Of a stretch of 64,000 bases of DNA, positions 15,890 to 26,008 are shown one piece after another. Each line of letters begins with the position of its first letter. The first letter of the stretch is position 1. The DNA comes from Roseiconus lacunae (lineage in GTDB: Bacteria; Planctomycetota; Planctomycetia; Pirellulales; Pirellulaceae): NCBI RefSeq assembly GCF_008312935.1, contig NZ_VSZO01000001.1, forward strand, positions 1,240,001-1,304,000. The letters are read 5' to 3'. The notes under the pieces were generated by a model, which ran no database searches, was not told the DNA's origin, and saw only the letters and a program-made list of their open reading frames with translations. A program made the translations under genes and the position numbers.

Positions 15890-18800
15890 ATGATACGACG
15901 ACGCCCGAATTTTGCCGTCTCGGTGATGTTGGTAGCCCTGACCGCAAGTTTCCTAACCGCGAATTTCCCGACCGCGAGTCTTCGGCCCTCCGCTTGTCAG
16001 GCACAAGTCGCCGAGTCGGTCCCGTTCCGATTCGCCGATGGTGACCGCGTCGTCATGATCGGCGATGGCTTAATCGAACAGGAGCAATACTTCGGTTGGA
16101 TCGAGACGATGATCACAACCGCCGATCCGCTCGATCACGTCACTTTTCGGAACTTAGGCTGGAACGGGGACACCCCCGCCGGCGATTCTCGGTTCGGACT
16201 CAGCCTACTGCAAGCCGGAAACGAGCCTGCCGATGAAGGCTGGAAACAATTGCAAAAACAGATCGACTTGACCAAGCCGACCGTCGCGATGATCGGTTAC
16301 GGCATGGCGGACGCTTTGGAGTACGCCGCGGCATCCAAACGTCCGGGAGCGACGATCACCCTTGACCAAGCGACCGACCGATTCACTTCGCAACTTGAGC
16401 GGCTCGCAAACCGTGTTCGCGAAACTTCCCCGGACTGCCGTTTGCTCTTCCTGTCGCCGATCTCGCCGGTCGGGGATTCGGTACTGAGCCGTGATGTTGT
16501 CGATCGCTTTACCGAAGCAATCCAAACCGTTAGTAAGAAAACCGACGGACATACGATCGATCTACGTGATTCGGCGACCGATCCCAACCAACGCAAAGAC
16601 GCCGTCCACTTAAACGAAGCCGGTTACAAAGCCATCGCCAATGACATCGCACGATCATTGGGGATGACACATCAAGATTGGAACAATGAACCGTCGGTCG
16701 CGGCGTTGCGACAAGTGATCTTGGAAAAAAATCGTCTGTGGTTTCATCGATCACGGCCAGCAAACATGGCCTATGTCTTTGGCTTTCGAAAGCACGAGCA
16801 AGGGCAGAACGCCGTCGAGATTCCCCAGTTCGACCCGTTGATCGAAGCAGAGGAAAAGAAAATCGCTGCCTTACGATCGCTCAAGACGACCGAGCCCAAA
16901 GCAGACACGCGGCACCTGAAATCGAAGTACGCCGAATTCACCCCGCAGCCACTTCCGGAGTTTGTCGTCGGTGACGACTTGGAAGTCACGCTTTGGGCTG
17001 AAAATCCCATGCTGAACAAGCCGATCCACATGAACTTCGATCCTCAAGGTCGCTTGTGGGTGGTCAGCAGTGAAGCCTATCCGATGATCGAAGTCGGCCA
17101 AGCATTACCGGATAAAGTGCTGATTCTGGAAGATTCCAACAATGACGGAACCGCTGATAAATCCACGATCTTCGCCGATCAATTGTTGATCCCCACCGGG
17201 ATCGCCCCGTCGGGTAACGGCGTGTATGTCGCACAGAGCACGGACTTGCTTTATCTGGAAGACACCGATGGCGATGGCACCGCGGATCGACGACAACGAG
17301 TGCTCAGCGGTTTTGGGACCGAGGATACACACCACAATTTGCATACGCTGAATTTTGGCCCCGACGGTCGTCTTTACATGAATCAGTCGGTTTACACGCG
17401 GACCGATGCGGAAACCCCATTTGGCGTCACACGACTTAAAGCCGGTGGTGGTCTCCGCTTTGATCCACGCAACGGTCGGATGGATATCTTCTTTCGGGGA
17501 CTTTGGAATCCCTGGGGACATCAGTTTGACCAACACGGAAACTCCTTCATGACCGACGGTGCCGGTTTCGAAGGGATCGCGTACGTGTTTCCCGGGGCGA
17601 CGTTTCGGCCCACCCCAGGCGCTCGGCAATTGCTGCAACTGATCAGCCCCGGTGGTTATCCGAAATTCTGCGGCGGTGAAATCGTCGAGGGCGAGAGCTT
17701 CCCTAAGGATTGGCAAGGTTCGTTTGTGACCTGTGATTTCCGAGCCAACCGGGTGACTCGTTTCAGTCTCTCTGAATCCGAATCAGGGTTCGTAACCACA
17801 CAAGAAAGCGACTTGCTGAGAACCAACGCAAGCACTTTTCGGCCGATCGACGTCAAACAAGGCCCCGACGGCGCACTGTACGTTGCCGACTGGTCCAATC
17901 CGATCATCAATCATGGTGAAGTCGACTTTCGTGATCCTCGTCGTGACCGTTGGCACGGTCGAATCTGGCGAATCACGAGCAAGAGCCACTCAACTCGTCA
18001 GCCGATCAACCTTCGAGATCAAACCACGGACACGTTGGTGGCGAACCTGTTCGGGAATGATCGGTACCTTCGTGAACAATCACGCCGCGTTTTGATCGAA
18101 CAAGCCGAGCAGACCGCCGGCAAGCTTGATGCGATTTGGGATCTTGCGAAGACACCACGTCAGCAGGTCGATGTTGTTCGATTGACCGCCGCGATCGGTC
18201 ATCCGAACATCGATCGTTTAAAAGCAGTTTTGACCGGCGAAGACACCGACGCCCGCGCCGCCGCGACACGATTGCTCGGCGACTGGGCCGATCCATCGAA
18301 TCCAGCGGTGTCGGTCGAAGGTGGACAGGCGATCGAATGGCTGAAAAGTTTGATCGTCGATACCGATGCACGCGTGCGATTGGAGTCAATCTGTGCCCTC
18401 GAAAAAGTCGGTACGCTCGAGGCAATCAAGTTGTCGCTTCACGCACTTAATCGCCCGACCGATCGGTTTATTTCCCATGCCTTGTTTAACAACGTCGATG
18501 CGAATACCGATCGTCTGATCGCGGATTTGAATCAACAACAAAACCAAGCGGACTATGGACAAGCACAGTTGGAATTTGTTCTGACGAGCGTTCCCGCCGC
18601 CAAAGCGAGTGCTTTTCTGAGTCGCTACATCGAGCGAAACGAAATCCCCAGCAATGGAGACGGTCCCTGGATCGAATTGATTGCCAAGGCAGGCGGTCCC
18701 AGCGAAGTCACCGCGCTTTACCAACGAGTGATCGACCGGCATTTCGAAAACGACGCGTTGGTTCGCGCGATCAACGCGGTCGCCGATGCCAAGAAGTTTC

Positions 18801-20263
18801 GTAAAGTGGCGCCAACGCTAGACCAGCCAGGCCGCGGATTAGGCGCACTGTTAACGGACGACCAGCCGGCGATTCGTGATGCCGTCGTGAACTTGATCGG
18901 TGCGTGGCGATTGCGATTTTTCGTTCCACAATTAACGAAGATCGCCGGACAAGTGACAGCTTCGGATGCGGCTCGACAAAATGCGATCATGGCCCTGCGT
19001 TCTTGCGGCGGCGAAAAGGCACTTGAAGCGCTCGTGGACCTTGCGGGGAATGCCGAGGCAATCGTTGTTCGCAACGCCGCCATTTCCTCGCTCGCTTCGA
19101 TGAATGCTTCCAAAGCAGTTGCCCCATTCTATACCGCGCTTACCGAAATCGAAGATGAGACGGCGGCGATCGGACTTTGGCGTTCAATGTTGTCGACCAA
19201 AGATGGCGAAAAATTGTTGGTCAGTTCGATTCCCGCCGGCGGGATTAGCGAGGTCGCCGCTCGAGCAGGCATCCGTGCCGCGAATGAAATTGGTAAAAAC
19301 TCCGGTCCGTTGATCGATACATTGATGCCATTGAGCGGTTTGACGATGACGGCTTCGGCATGGTCACCCGAACGGGCGCGTGAAGTCCGTCGGTTGGTAG
19401 AGATCCGTGGTGATGCCGATCGCGGTGAATGGGTTTACCGGCGTAACGATCTGCAGTGCATGACCTGTCACGCGATCGGTGGCGTTGGCGGAAAGGTCGG
19501 TCCGGACATGACTAGCTTGGGCGCAAGTGCTCCGATCGACTATATCATCGAGTCGCTATTCGATCCCAACGCGAAGATCAAAGAGAACTATCACAGCGTG
19601 ACCGTTTTGAATGACGACGGGCAAGTCTTCGCCGGAATCGAACAAGGAAGTACTGAAGACGAACTCGTCCTCCGCGATGCGACAGGCAAACTAATTCGGT
19701 TGCCTCGCGAAGAAGTCGTTCAAGTGAAGCAAGGTAAGTCGCTTATGCCGGCAGCCCTACTCGATCGTGTGTCACAGCAAGATCAATTGGACCTGATCAA
19801 GTTCCTGACACGATTGGGCAAGCCTGGCAAGTTCGATGCAAGTCGACAAACCGTCGCACGGGTGCTCGAAGTGTTCGCCGGTTCCCACCGGATAGAGCAA
19901 GAAGGCAACGAAGAAATCGTCGCTGGCAAACCGCTCCAAGGTTGGAAACCTTTACAAGCTCGCGTCAACGGTGATATCGAACGAGACCAGCTACGAGAGT
20001 TGACTGTTCAGCCGCGACACACTTCGTTGGTAAACATCTATCTGCGAACCAAGATTGAGGTCAGTTCGAAGACGGTGGCAAAGTTTGCCGTTGACAACAT
20101 CGACAAGGCACGCGTTTGGATTGACGGGATGGATCGCGGTACGGTCGACGATTTGGTCGCACTCGAACCGGGCAAGCACACGTTATTGATCCAAATCGAC
20201 GGACGAGAGCTACCGGAATCAATCGCACTTCGAAGCGAAGAAGTAACGTTCGTCCACGAGTAA
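15890..20263 (+). CDS. PVC-type multidomain heme protein: SGNH, propeller, HEAT, cytochrome c
   Basis: A very large exported protein (about 1457 residues from the chosen ATG; an alternative ATG is at 15845). The signal peptide follows MIRRRPNFAVSVMLVALTAS. Domains in order: SGNH/GDSL-like hydrolase (about 44-245; MIGDGLIEQ and DAVHLNEAGY), PVC-type dehydrogenase beta-propeller (about 360-695; MNFDPQGRLWVVSSEAYPM, LNFGPDGRLYMNQS, QGPDGALYVADW), a long HEAT/ARM-like helical region (about 700-1130), a heme-binding domain with CMTCH (about 1190) and LPREEVVQVKQGKSLMP, then a beta-rich C-terminus. These match the TIGR02604 and TIGR02603 families. The GDS nucleophile block reads GDG, so the hydrolase may be inactive. 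TATAAT at 15841-15846 overlaps the chosen leader but lacks a clear -35. Confidence 0.9.
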   Translation: MIRRRPNFAVSVMLVALTASFLTANFPTASLRPSACQAQVAESVPFRFADGDRVVMIGDGLIEQEQYFGWIETMITTADPLDHVTFRNLGWNGDTPAGDSRFGLSLLQAGNEPADEGWKQLQKQIDLTKPTVAMIGYGMADALEYAAASKRPGATITLDQATDRFTSQLERLANRVRETSPDCRLLFLSPISPVGDSVLSRDVVDRFTEAIQTVSKKTDGHTIDLRDSATDPNQRKDAVHLNEAGYKAIANDIARSLGMTHQDWNNEPSVAALRQVILEKNRLWFHRSRPANMAYVFGFRKHEQGQNAVEIPQFDPLIEAEEKKIAALRSLKTTEPKADTRHLKSKYAEFTPQPLPEFVVGDDLEVTLWAENPMLNKPIHMNFDPQGRLWVVSSEAYPMIEVGQALPDKVLILEDSNNDGTADKSTIFADQLLIPTGIAPSGNGVYVAQSTDLLYLEDTDGDGTADRRQRVLSGFGTEDTHHNLHTLNFGPDGRLYMNQSVYTRTDAETPFGVTRLKAGGGLRFDPRNGRMDIFFRGLWNPWGHQFDQHGNSFMTDGAGFEGIAYVFPGATFRPTPGARQLLQLISPGGYPKFCGGEIVEGESFPKDWQGSFVTCDFRANRVTRFSLSESESGFVTTQESDLLRTNASTFRPIDVKQGPDGALYVADWSNPIINHGEVDFRDPRRDRWHGRIWRITSKSHSTRQPINLRDQTTDTLVANLFGNDRYLREQSRRVLIEQAEQTAGKLDAIWDLAKTPRQQVDVVRLTAAIGHPNIDRLKAVLTGEDTDARAAATRLLGDWADPSNPAVSVEGGQAIEWLKSLIVDTDARVRLESICALEKVGTLEAIKLSLHALNRPTDRFISHALFNNVDANTDRLIADLNQQQNQADYGQAQLEFVLTSVPAAKASAFLSRYIERNEIPSNGDGPWIELIAKAGGPSEVTALYQRVIDRHFENDALVRAINAVADAKKFRKVAPTLDQPGRGLGALLTDDQPAIRDAVVNLIGAWRLRFFVPQLTKIAGQVTASDAARQNAIMALRSCGGEKALEALVDLAGNAEAIVVRNAAISSLASMNASKAVAPFYTALTEIEDETAAIGLWRSMLSTKDGEKLLVSSIPAGGISEVAARAGIRAANEIGKNSGPLIDTLMPLSGLTMTASAWSPERAREVRRLVEIRGDADRGEWVYRRNDLQCMTCHAIGGVGGKVGPDMTSLGASAPIDYIIESLFDPNAKIKENYHSVTVLNDDGQVFAGIEQGSTEDELVLRDATGKLIRLPREEVVQVKQGKSLMPAALLDRVSQQDQLDLIKFLTRLGKPGKFDASRQTVARVLEVFAGSHRIEQEGNEEIVAGKPLQGWKPLQARVNGDIERDQLRELTVQPRHTSLVNIYLRTKIEVSSKTVAKFAVDNIDKARVWIDGMDRGTVDDLVALEPGKHTLLIQIDGRELPESIALRSEEVTFVHE

Positions 20264-20649
20264 TTCGCGGCATCATTGATCACTCGGCGAGATGAGCGGC
20301 AAGTCAATCGACGGCACTGGACGCATCCACCGGTTGCCGCCGGTCATCGCTTCGTACCGGGCGTGACCTGATGTGGGACGTGACTTTGTGCGGGGCATAG
20401 GGATATCGGCCCGATCGGAATACCGTTGCGTCGCTACCGATGTCTAAACGGCTTTCGTTTCTGTACGGACGCCGATGACCGCGATGCGTCACCGTTCGAG
20501 GGCGATTTCACCGTCACTTAGGGACAACCCATGATCAATGACGGGATCGATCTTTCGACATCGCTGCAATAGTAGCCCAAGCTGACCGTGTATCTTTCAC
20601 ACAAGTGTCTGTTGAAGCAGGCCGATGACGGCGTCTCATTGGAGCTACT
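20264..20649. other. Intergenic region, nothing recognised
   Basis: About 385 bases between two plus-strand genes. No gene, repeat or terminator with a T-tract was recognised; open frames here translate to Arg-rich chance sequences. It must hold the promoter of the binding-protein/kinase pair. Confidence 0.4.
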
Positions 20650-21912
20650 ATGCCTCGGGCAACCCACCCCAACGCGTTTTTGGCTGTTCGGTCGACGTCG
20701 TGTATCGCGGTCATCTATGCCACCTTCATCTTTGCGGGGAACCAGGTTGCCGCGGAAGACGTTTCCGATGCGACGCGGAATACCGATACGTGGCGCATCG
20801 GAATGTCGGCCGCGTTTAGTGGCCCGGCGAGTGCTCTGGGCAATGGAATGCGGGTTGGAATCGAATCGTATTTTGAGTCGATCAATCGGCAGGGAGGAGT
20901 GGCCGGACGAACGCTCGAACTGATCACGATCGATGATGCTTATGAACCCAGTATGACGGCGCCGAATATGCGTCGTTTGATTGATCAACACAATGTCTTG
21001 TGCGTGATCGGAAACGTGGGCACACCGACCGCAGCGGTCGCGGTGCCGATCGCTAATGAAAAGCGGGTTCCAATGTTCGGTGCGTTTACCGGTGCCGGGC
21101 TACTGCGAAGAACACCGCCTGATCGCTATGTGATCAACTATCGGGCTTCGTACGCGGAAGAAACCGCTCGGATGATCGAGGGGCTCGTCAACGAGCTTCA
21201 GCTCTCGCCCAATGAAATTGGCTTTTTCACACAGAACGATGCTTACGGCGACGCGGGATGGAAGGGAGCCGTCGCCGCCTTGAAAGAAATCGGATTTGCC
21301 GACGCCGAATTCCTTCCGCACGGCCGTTACACCCGAAACACCATCGACGTCGAAGACGGACTGAGCCGTTTGATGGATCCACGAGAAACCGTCAAGGCGG
21401 TCGTGATGGTAGGAGCCTACAAGCCCTGCGCGCGGTTCATCAAGCTTGCCCGGAAACACGGGTTTAATCCAATCTTTCTGAACGTCTCTTTCGTCGGAAG
21501 TTCATCCCTGGTGACCGAACTCGGCCAGTGGGGTGACGGTGTTATCATCACTCAGGTTGTTCCGACGCCGAATGGGACGACCGAGGCGGCGGCCGAGTTT
21601 CGTGACATCGTGCCTGCGCAACATCAGAACTTTGTCAGTTTTGAAGGTTACCTAGTCGGCAAAGCGTTCGTCGAAAGCCTGCGACTTGCCGGTAACGACG
21701 CGACCTCTGAAACATTGATCGATGCGGTCGAAAGCAATCATGCGATCGACCTTGGTCTAGGAATTCGACATCGATTAGATAAACACGAACATCAATTCAG
21801 CCACCAAATCTGGCCCACGTCGATTCGCGATGGACAATTGGTCCTACTCGAAGATTGGAATCAATCCGTCGTCGACGCGAAACGCTTTGAAGTCCAGGGG
21901 ACGAATCAATGA
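20650..21912 (+). CDS. Periplasmic ligand-binding protein (Leu/Ile/Val-type)
   Basis: A 420-residue exported protein of the type-1 periplasmic-binding fold, branched-chain amino acid/amide subgroup. The signal peptide is residues about 1-35 (CIAVIYATFIFAGNQVAA). Typical segments: WRIGMSAAFSGPASALGNGMRVGIESYFESIN, GGVAGRTLELITIDDAYEP, LCVIGNVGTPTAAVAVPIANEKRVPMFGAFTGAG, IGFFTQNDAYGDAGWKGAVAALK, and KAVVMVGAYKPCARFIKLAR. No transporter permease or ATPase genes are nearby. Instead its stop overlaps the next start by ATGA (21909-21912), coupling it to a membrane kinase. I infer that it is the ligand sensor for that kinase rather than an uptake component. Confidence 0.9.
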   Translation: MPRATHPNAFLAVRSTSCIAVIYATFIFAGNQVAAEDVSDATRNTDTWRIGMSAAFSGPASALGNGMRVGIESYFESINRQGGVAGRTLELITIDDAYEPSMTAPNMRRLIDQHNVLCVIGNVGTPTAAVAVPIANEKRVPMFGAFTGAGLLRRTPPDRYVINYRASYAEETARMIEGLVNELQLSPNEIGFFTQNDAYGDAGWKGAVAALKEIGFADAEFLPHGRYTRNTIDVEDGLSRLMDPRETVKAVVMVGAYKPCARFIKLARKHGFNPIFLNVSFVGSSSLVTELGQWGDGVIITQVVPTPNGTTEAAAEFRDIVPAQHQNFVSFEGYLVGKAFVESLRLAGNDATSETLIDAVESNHAIDLGLGIRHRLDKHEHQFSHQIWPTSIRDGQLVLLEDWNQSVVDAKRFEVQGTNQ

Positions 21913-24572
21913 GTCAGTCTTCGCTGAAAATCGAACGCAATGTCAAAACGATCGCGACATTGGGAGCATTTGTTCTCGCAAGCCTGATCGTGACTGTGTG
22001 CGTTGTCCAGCATACGCTTGGGAAATCCATCAAGCAGCTATCGACGTCGGTCATTCCGATGCAAAGTAAGCTGGCGGAATTGAACGAAGCCGTCGGACGC
22101 ATGTTTCTTAGCCAAAGCAATCTTCATACACTCGATCAGACACAGATCGAGGCGTTGGAAAATGATAAACAAGATGAACACGCAGCGCTAAAAAGTCTTG
22201 CCCAACTAAAACAGCAGCTTACCGATCCCGTTATCGTTTCGGCGAAGCACTTTCCAACGGATGCGACATCGAATCTGGATTCGGAAGTCGAGCAATTTCT
22301 TGATGCTCGCAAAAAGTTATTCCATGTTGCCAAACTTACCGAATCACTCGAGCAAGAATTCAAATGGGCTCAAGACCAAGTCGATGCTGACTTAAAGCAC
22401 CTGCTTCAGGAGACCGCGGCGATCGCCGGAGTTCTGCGGTTGAAATATGTACTCGAGATGCGACAGGTAGCTCACGACCTTGATCACGAGATCACAGATC
22501 AATCGCACTTGAGAGATTTGATTGTCGGCGACACCCGAGCGCAATCCGAAGCGATCGAGGCATTCAATTTGTCGGCTCAAAAACTCAATTCGTTGGCCGG
22601 GAAAATCTCTGCCGCCGGCAACACTGACATTCTAAATTCATTGTCGGCCAACGAAGCCGCTCAGAATTCATTGAAACTCCGCAAGTCACTTGAAAAAATC
22701 GAACGCGTATTGACCGACGACCAATATCAAGATCGGCTGGCGAAATTGAATCAATTGACCAACATGTTGATCGAACGGGTCGATGATTCAAACGAATCGC
22801 TCGCCGCCAAGCGTCGCGAAATCCTGCTGCGCAGACAGGAACTGCGTCAAATCCAAAACGAATCGGAACGTTCTGCCCACATTCTTCAACGGTGCACGTC
22901 AAGCTTGCTCGCATTCTCAGAGCGATTCGCGACTGAGACGAGCGGCACTGCCGAGAACACGATCAGTGGGAGTCGTGCGGCGACGGCGTTCATCGTCATT
23001 ATTGGTTTGCTTTGTATGATCATTGCCGCTTTTCGTGTCCGCACGAGTGTCTTTGATTTGCGATCACAGAACGAGCGGTTGAGTGAGCTATCGCAAAGCC
23101 TGGCCGAAGCGAATAGCGGTCTTGAACTCGCCGTCAAGCAGCGAACCGCGTCACTACAATTGGTACTCGATAGTACCGGTGATGGTATCTTCACGGTTGA
23201 TACCGATGGATTGATCCTTCCCGAGCGATCGAAAGCAGTGGTCGAATGGTTTGGTGAGCCGCGTGAGAACGCGAAGCTATGGGAGTATCTGGCGGGCGAT
23301 GACGATAACCTTTCGGACGAGTTTTGGATGGGTTTCGATCAGATTGTCTCCGAAATTTTTCCATTCGAAGTCGCTGCCGCTCAGGCACCTTCTCGCTTAA
23401 CCTTGGACGGCCGGACTTATGAATTGGAGTATCGAGAGGTCAGTTCAAATGGGACTTTGAATCGAGTTCTGGTTATCGTCAAAGATATTACCGCCCATCT
23501 CGAAGCCGAACGCGCCGATCGGGCCATCAAAGAACTGCAAGAAGTTATCGGTAACTTGCTCCGAGATCGCGACGGATTCTGTGACTCGATCCGAGAGTGC
23601 AATAAGCTGATCGAAAGTGTCGGCACGACGGACGACATGATTTTTTCGAAACGAATCATTCATACGATCAAAGGTAATTGCGCGATCATCGGCTTTCGTT
23701 CGATCTCCGATCAGATTCATGAACTCGAATCGATCCTCGAAGATGACAATCGATTGCCGAGCGATGAAGAAGTCGCATCGCTGAATTTAAGCTGGAATCA
23801 GGGGCTTAGCAGGATGGGAACCTTCCTCGATACCTGCGACCAAGGCATCATCCATGTGATGCGATCTGATTTAGAGCGTCTGGCAAATTTGCTGCGTAAT
23901 GAAGCAGGATACGACGACATCCTTCCATTGGTCGAACAGTGTCTACTCGAACCGGTCAACATTCAATTGAATCGACTGGCCGACCATGCGGCACGGATCG
24001 CGACGGTACTTGACAAAAAAATACATGTGACGACTGACGATGGCGGACTAAGTCTTCCCGCCGAACGATTGAAATCATTTTGGCCGACGATGATCCATCT
24101 CGTTCGCAACGCCGTCGATCATGGACTGGAGTCATCGGAGGAACGACTGACCGCTGGAAAAAGTGAAGCCGGACAATTGTGGTTGTCCAGCGATGTTGTC
24201 AATGGTTGGATGGAAATCAGTCTCAGCGACGACGGGCGAGGCTTGGACTGGGAGCGGATTCGTGAGAAGGCGACGTCGCTCGGTCTACCGGCGGATCGCC
24301 GAGAAGACTTACTCGAAGCAATGTTTACCGATGGTTTTTCCACACGCAGCGAAGCAACGGACTTGTCCGGACGCGGCGTCGGTCTGAGTGCGGTCAAGGC
24401 AGCTTGCGAAATGCTCGGCGGCAGCATTTCAGTGCAATCAGACCGAGACCACGGAACGGAATTCACGATTCGCTTTCCGTGGGAAAAAGGGATCCAGTTG
24501 GATACGCCTCGGCAAAGCCATCTTGATTCGGCAACCCAATCGATCGCAACGCCAACGCAAGCCGACGTCTAG
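21909..24572 (+). CDS. CheA-like membrane histidine kinase
   Basis: An 887-residue kinase. TM1 (about 14-36, [22 protein letters not shown]) and TM2 (about 355-376, [15 protein letters not shown]) enclose a helical periplasmic domain of about 315 residues. Then come a coiled coil, a PAS-like domain (about 415-530), an HPt-type phosphotransfer domain with [14 protein letters not shown] (His585), and a HATPase domain with [17 protein letters not shown] (N-box), DDGRGLDWE and [23 protein letters not shown] (G-boxes). This order and the [10 protein letters not shown] box are those of CheA. There is no CheW domain and no receiver, and no response regulator is adjacent. It most likely reads the coupled binding protein encoded just upstream. 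Confidence 0.88.
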   Translation: MSQSSLKIERNVKTIATLGAFVLASLIVTVCVVQHTLGKSIKQLSTSVIPMQSKLAELNEAVGRMFLSQSNLHTLDQTQIEALENDKQDEHAALKSLAQLKQQLTDPVIVSAKHFPTDATSNLDSEVEQFLDARKKLFHVAKLTESLEQEFKWAQDQVDADLKHLLQETAAIAGVLRLKYVLEMRQVAHDLDHEITDQSHLRDLIVGDTRAQSEAIEAFNLSAQKLNSLAGKISAAGNTDILNSLSANEAAQNSLKLRKSLEKIERVLTDDQYQDRLAKLNQLTNMLIERVDDSNESLAAKRREILLRRQELRQIQNESERSAHILQRCTSSLLAFSERFATETSGTAENTISGSRAATAFIVIIGLLCMIIAAFRVRTSVFDLRSQNERLSELSQSLAEANSGLELAVKQRTASLQLVLDSTGDGIFTVDTDGLILPERSKAVVEWFGEPRENAKLWEYLAGDDDNLSDEFWMGFDQIVSEIFPFEVAAAQAPSRLTLDGRTYELEYREVSSNGTLNRVLVIVKDITAHLEAERADRAIKELQEVIGNLLRDRDGFCDSIRECNKLIESVGTTDDMIFSKRIIHTIKGNCAIIGFRSISDQIHELESILEDDNRLPSDEEVASLNLSWNQGLSRMGTFLDTCDQGIIHVMRSDLERLANLLRNEAGYDDILPLVEQCLLEPVNIQLNRLADHAARIATVLDKKIHVTTDDGGLSLPAERLKSFWPTMIHLVRNAVDHGLESSEERLTAGKSEAGQLWLSSDVVNGWMEISLSDDGRGLDWERIREKATSLGLPADRREDLLEAMFTDGFSTRSEATDLSGRGVGLSAVKAACEMLGGSISVQSDRDHGTEFTIRFPWEKGIQLDTPRQSHLDSATQSIATPTQADV

Positions 24573-26008
24573 ACCAACACGGGGGAGATCACTTCCCCGT
24601 GTACGTCGGTCAATCGAAAGTCGCGACCGCTGTATCGATAGGTGAGTTTGGTGTGATCGACACCAAGAAGGTGAAGGACGGTGGCCCATAAATCGTAAAC
24701 GGTAAGCTTGTTTTCGACGGTGTAATAACCGAGTTCATCGGTCGCACCATAGGCCACGCCGCCTTTAACGCCGCCCCCGGCCATCCAGACGCTAAATCCA
24801 AACGGATTGTGATCGCGTCCGTCGCTACCTTGGGAAAACGGTGTCCTTCCAAATTCCCCAGCCCATACGATCAATGTTTCATCTAACAGGCCACGATCTT
24901 TTAGGTCCTTGATCAATGCCGCTATCGGCTGGTCGACTTGCCGGCTCATCACGCGATGGCCTTTTTCCAGCCCGCTGTGCTGATCCCAAGGGTTGGGTGC
25001 TTGATTGCCGGTGGGCGTTTGCGGCAGACAGCTCAGTTCAATAAAGCGAACACCCTTTTCAACCAATCGTCGGGCGAGCAAGCATTGCCGGCCGTACGCG
25101 GCCATCTGGCTATCTTTGGATTCTAAACCATACGATTGTCTTGTTTGCAAAGACTCTTGAGAAAGGTCACATAGTTCTGGAACCGAAGCCTGCATTCGAA
25201 ATGCGGTCTCGTAATTCTTGATCGCCGCTTCGACCTGCGAGTCATGTTGGGTTTGAGAAACAAATCGCGAGTCGATCGCGGACGCAAATTCCAAGCGTCG
25301 CTGCTGCAATCGACGTACCCCACGGGGACGAAGGTTGCGGATCGCTTCTTGTGCGTCGGCGACTAGGATCGATCCCTGGTGTTCGGCCGGCAAATAGCCG
25401 CTGCTAAATAGGCTGACGCCACCGTGCGGTGCGACCGCTCCGCCACTTTGGAGTACAACGAAACCGGGTAGATCATCGGTTTCACAGCCCAAGCCGTACG
25501 AGCACCACGCCCCCGCACTGGGGTGTCCCATAAAAGGAAAACCGCTGTGCATGACGAAGTTGCCTTGGGCGTGTTCATTGACCGCGGTGGTCATGGAGCG
25601 GATTACCGCAAGTTCATCGACAACACCGGCCAAATGTGGAAACAGCTCACTGACCGGCATTCCCGATTCGCCATGCTGGCGAAATTTGAACGGACTGGCC
25701 ATCACGTTGCCGTTGTTGTTGAACTGAGTCCGCTCGATCGCTACGGGCATCGATTTGCCATGCAATCGCTGAAGTTCCGGTTTGGGGTCAAACGAATCCA
25801 AATGGGAAACTCCGCCGGACATGTAGCAAAAAATTACATGCTTTGCTTTGGCCGGGAAGTGAGTTCGCTTGAGCGCCGCGTCCTCCGGAAGCGTTTCACC
25901 GCCTTGATGATCGGCTGTCGCCCGTTGGGACGCCATGATCGTGGATAATGCTGCGGCACCGAACCCTGTTGATGCGGTTTCTAAAAATTGCCTTCGGCTA
26001 CCGAACAT
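24569..26008 (-). CDS. DUF1501 family exported protein
   Basis: A 479-residue protein of the DUF1501 family (sulfatase/alkaline-phosphatase-like fold). The N-terminus [24 protein letters not shown] is a Tat-type signal with a twin Arg. Family segments: [127 protein letters not shown]. It starts inside the last codons of the PSD1 gene (11-base overlap), so the pair is translationally coupled. Its stop overlaps tail-to-tail with that of the kinase gene in a shared CTAG. Function of the family is unknown; these pairs are hallmark planctomycete genes. Confidence 0.92.
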   Translation of the reverse strand: MFGSRRQFLETASTGFGAAALSTIMASQRATADHQGGETLPEDAALKRTHFPAKAKHVIFCYMSGGVSHLDSFDPKPELQRLHGKSMPVAIERTQFNNNGNVMASPFKFRQHGESGMPVSELFPHLAGVVDELAVIRSMTTAVNEHAQGNFVMHSGFPFMGHPSAGAWCSYGLGCETDDLPGFVVLQSGGAVAPHGGVSLFSSGYLPAEHQGSILVADAQEAIRNLRPRGVRRLQQRRLEFASAIDSRFVSQTQHDSQVEAAIKNYETAFRMQASVPELCDLSQESLQTRQSYGLESKDSQMAAYGRQCLLARRLVEKGVRFIELSCLPQTPTGNQAPNPWDQHSGLEKGHRVMSRQVDQPIAALIKDLKDRGLLDETLIVWAGEFGRTPFSQGSDGRDHNPFGFSVWMAGGGVKGGVAYGATDELGYYTVENKLTVYDLWATVLHLLGVDHTKLTYRYSGRDFRLTDVHGEVISPVLV

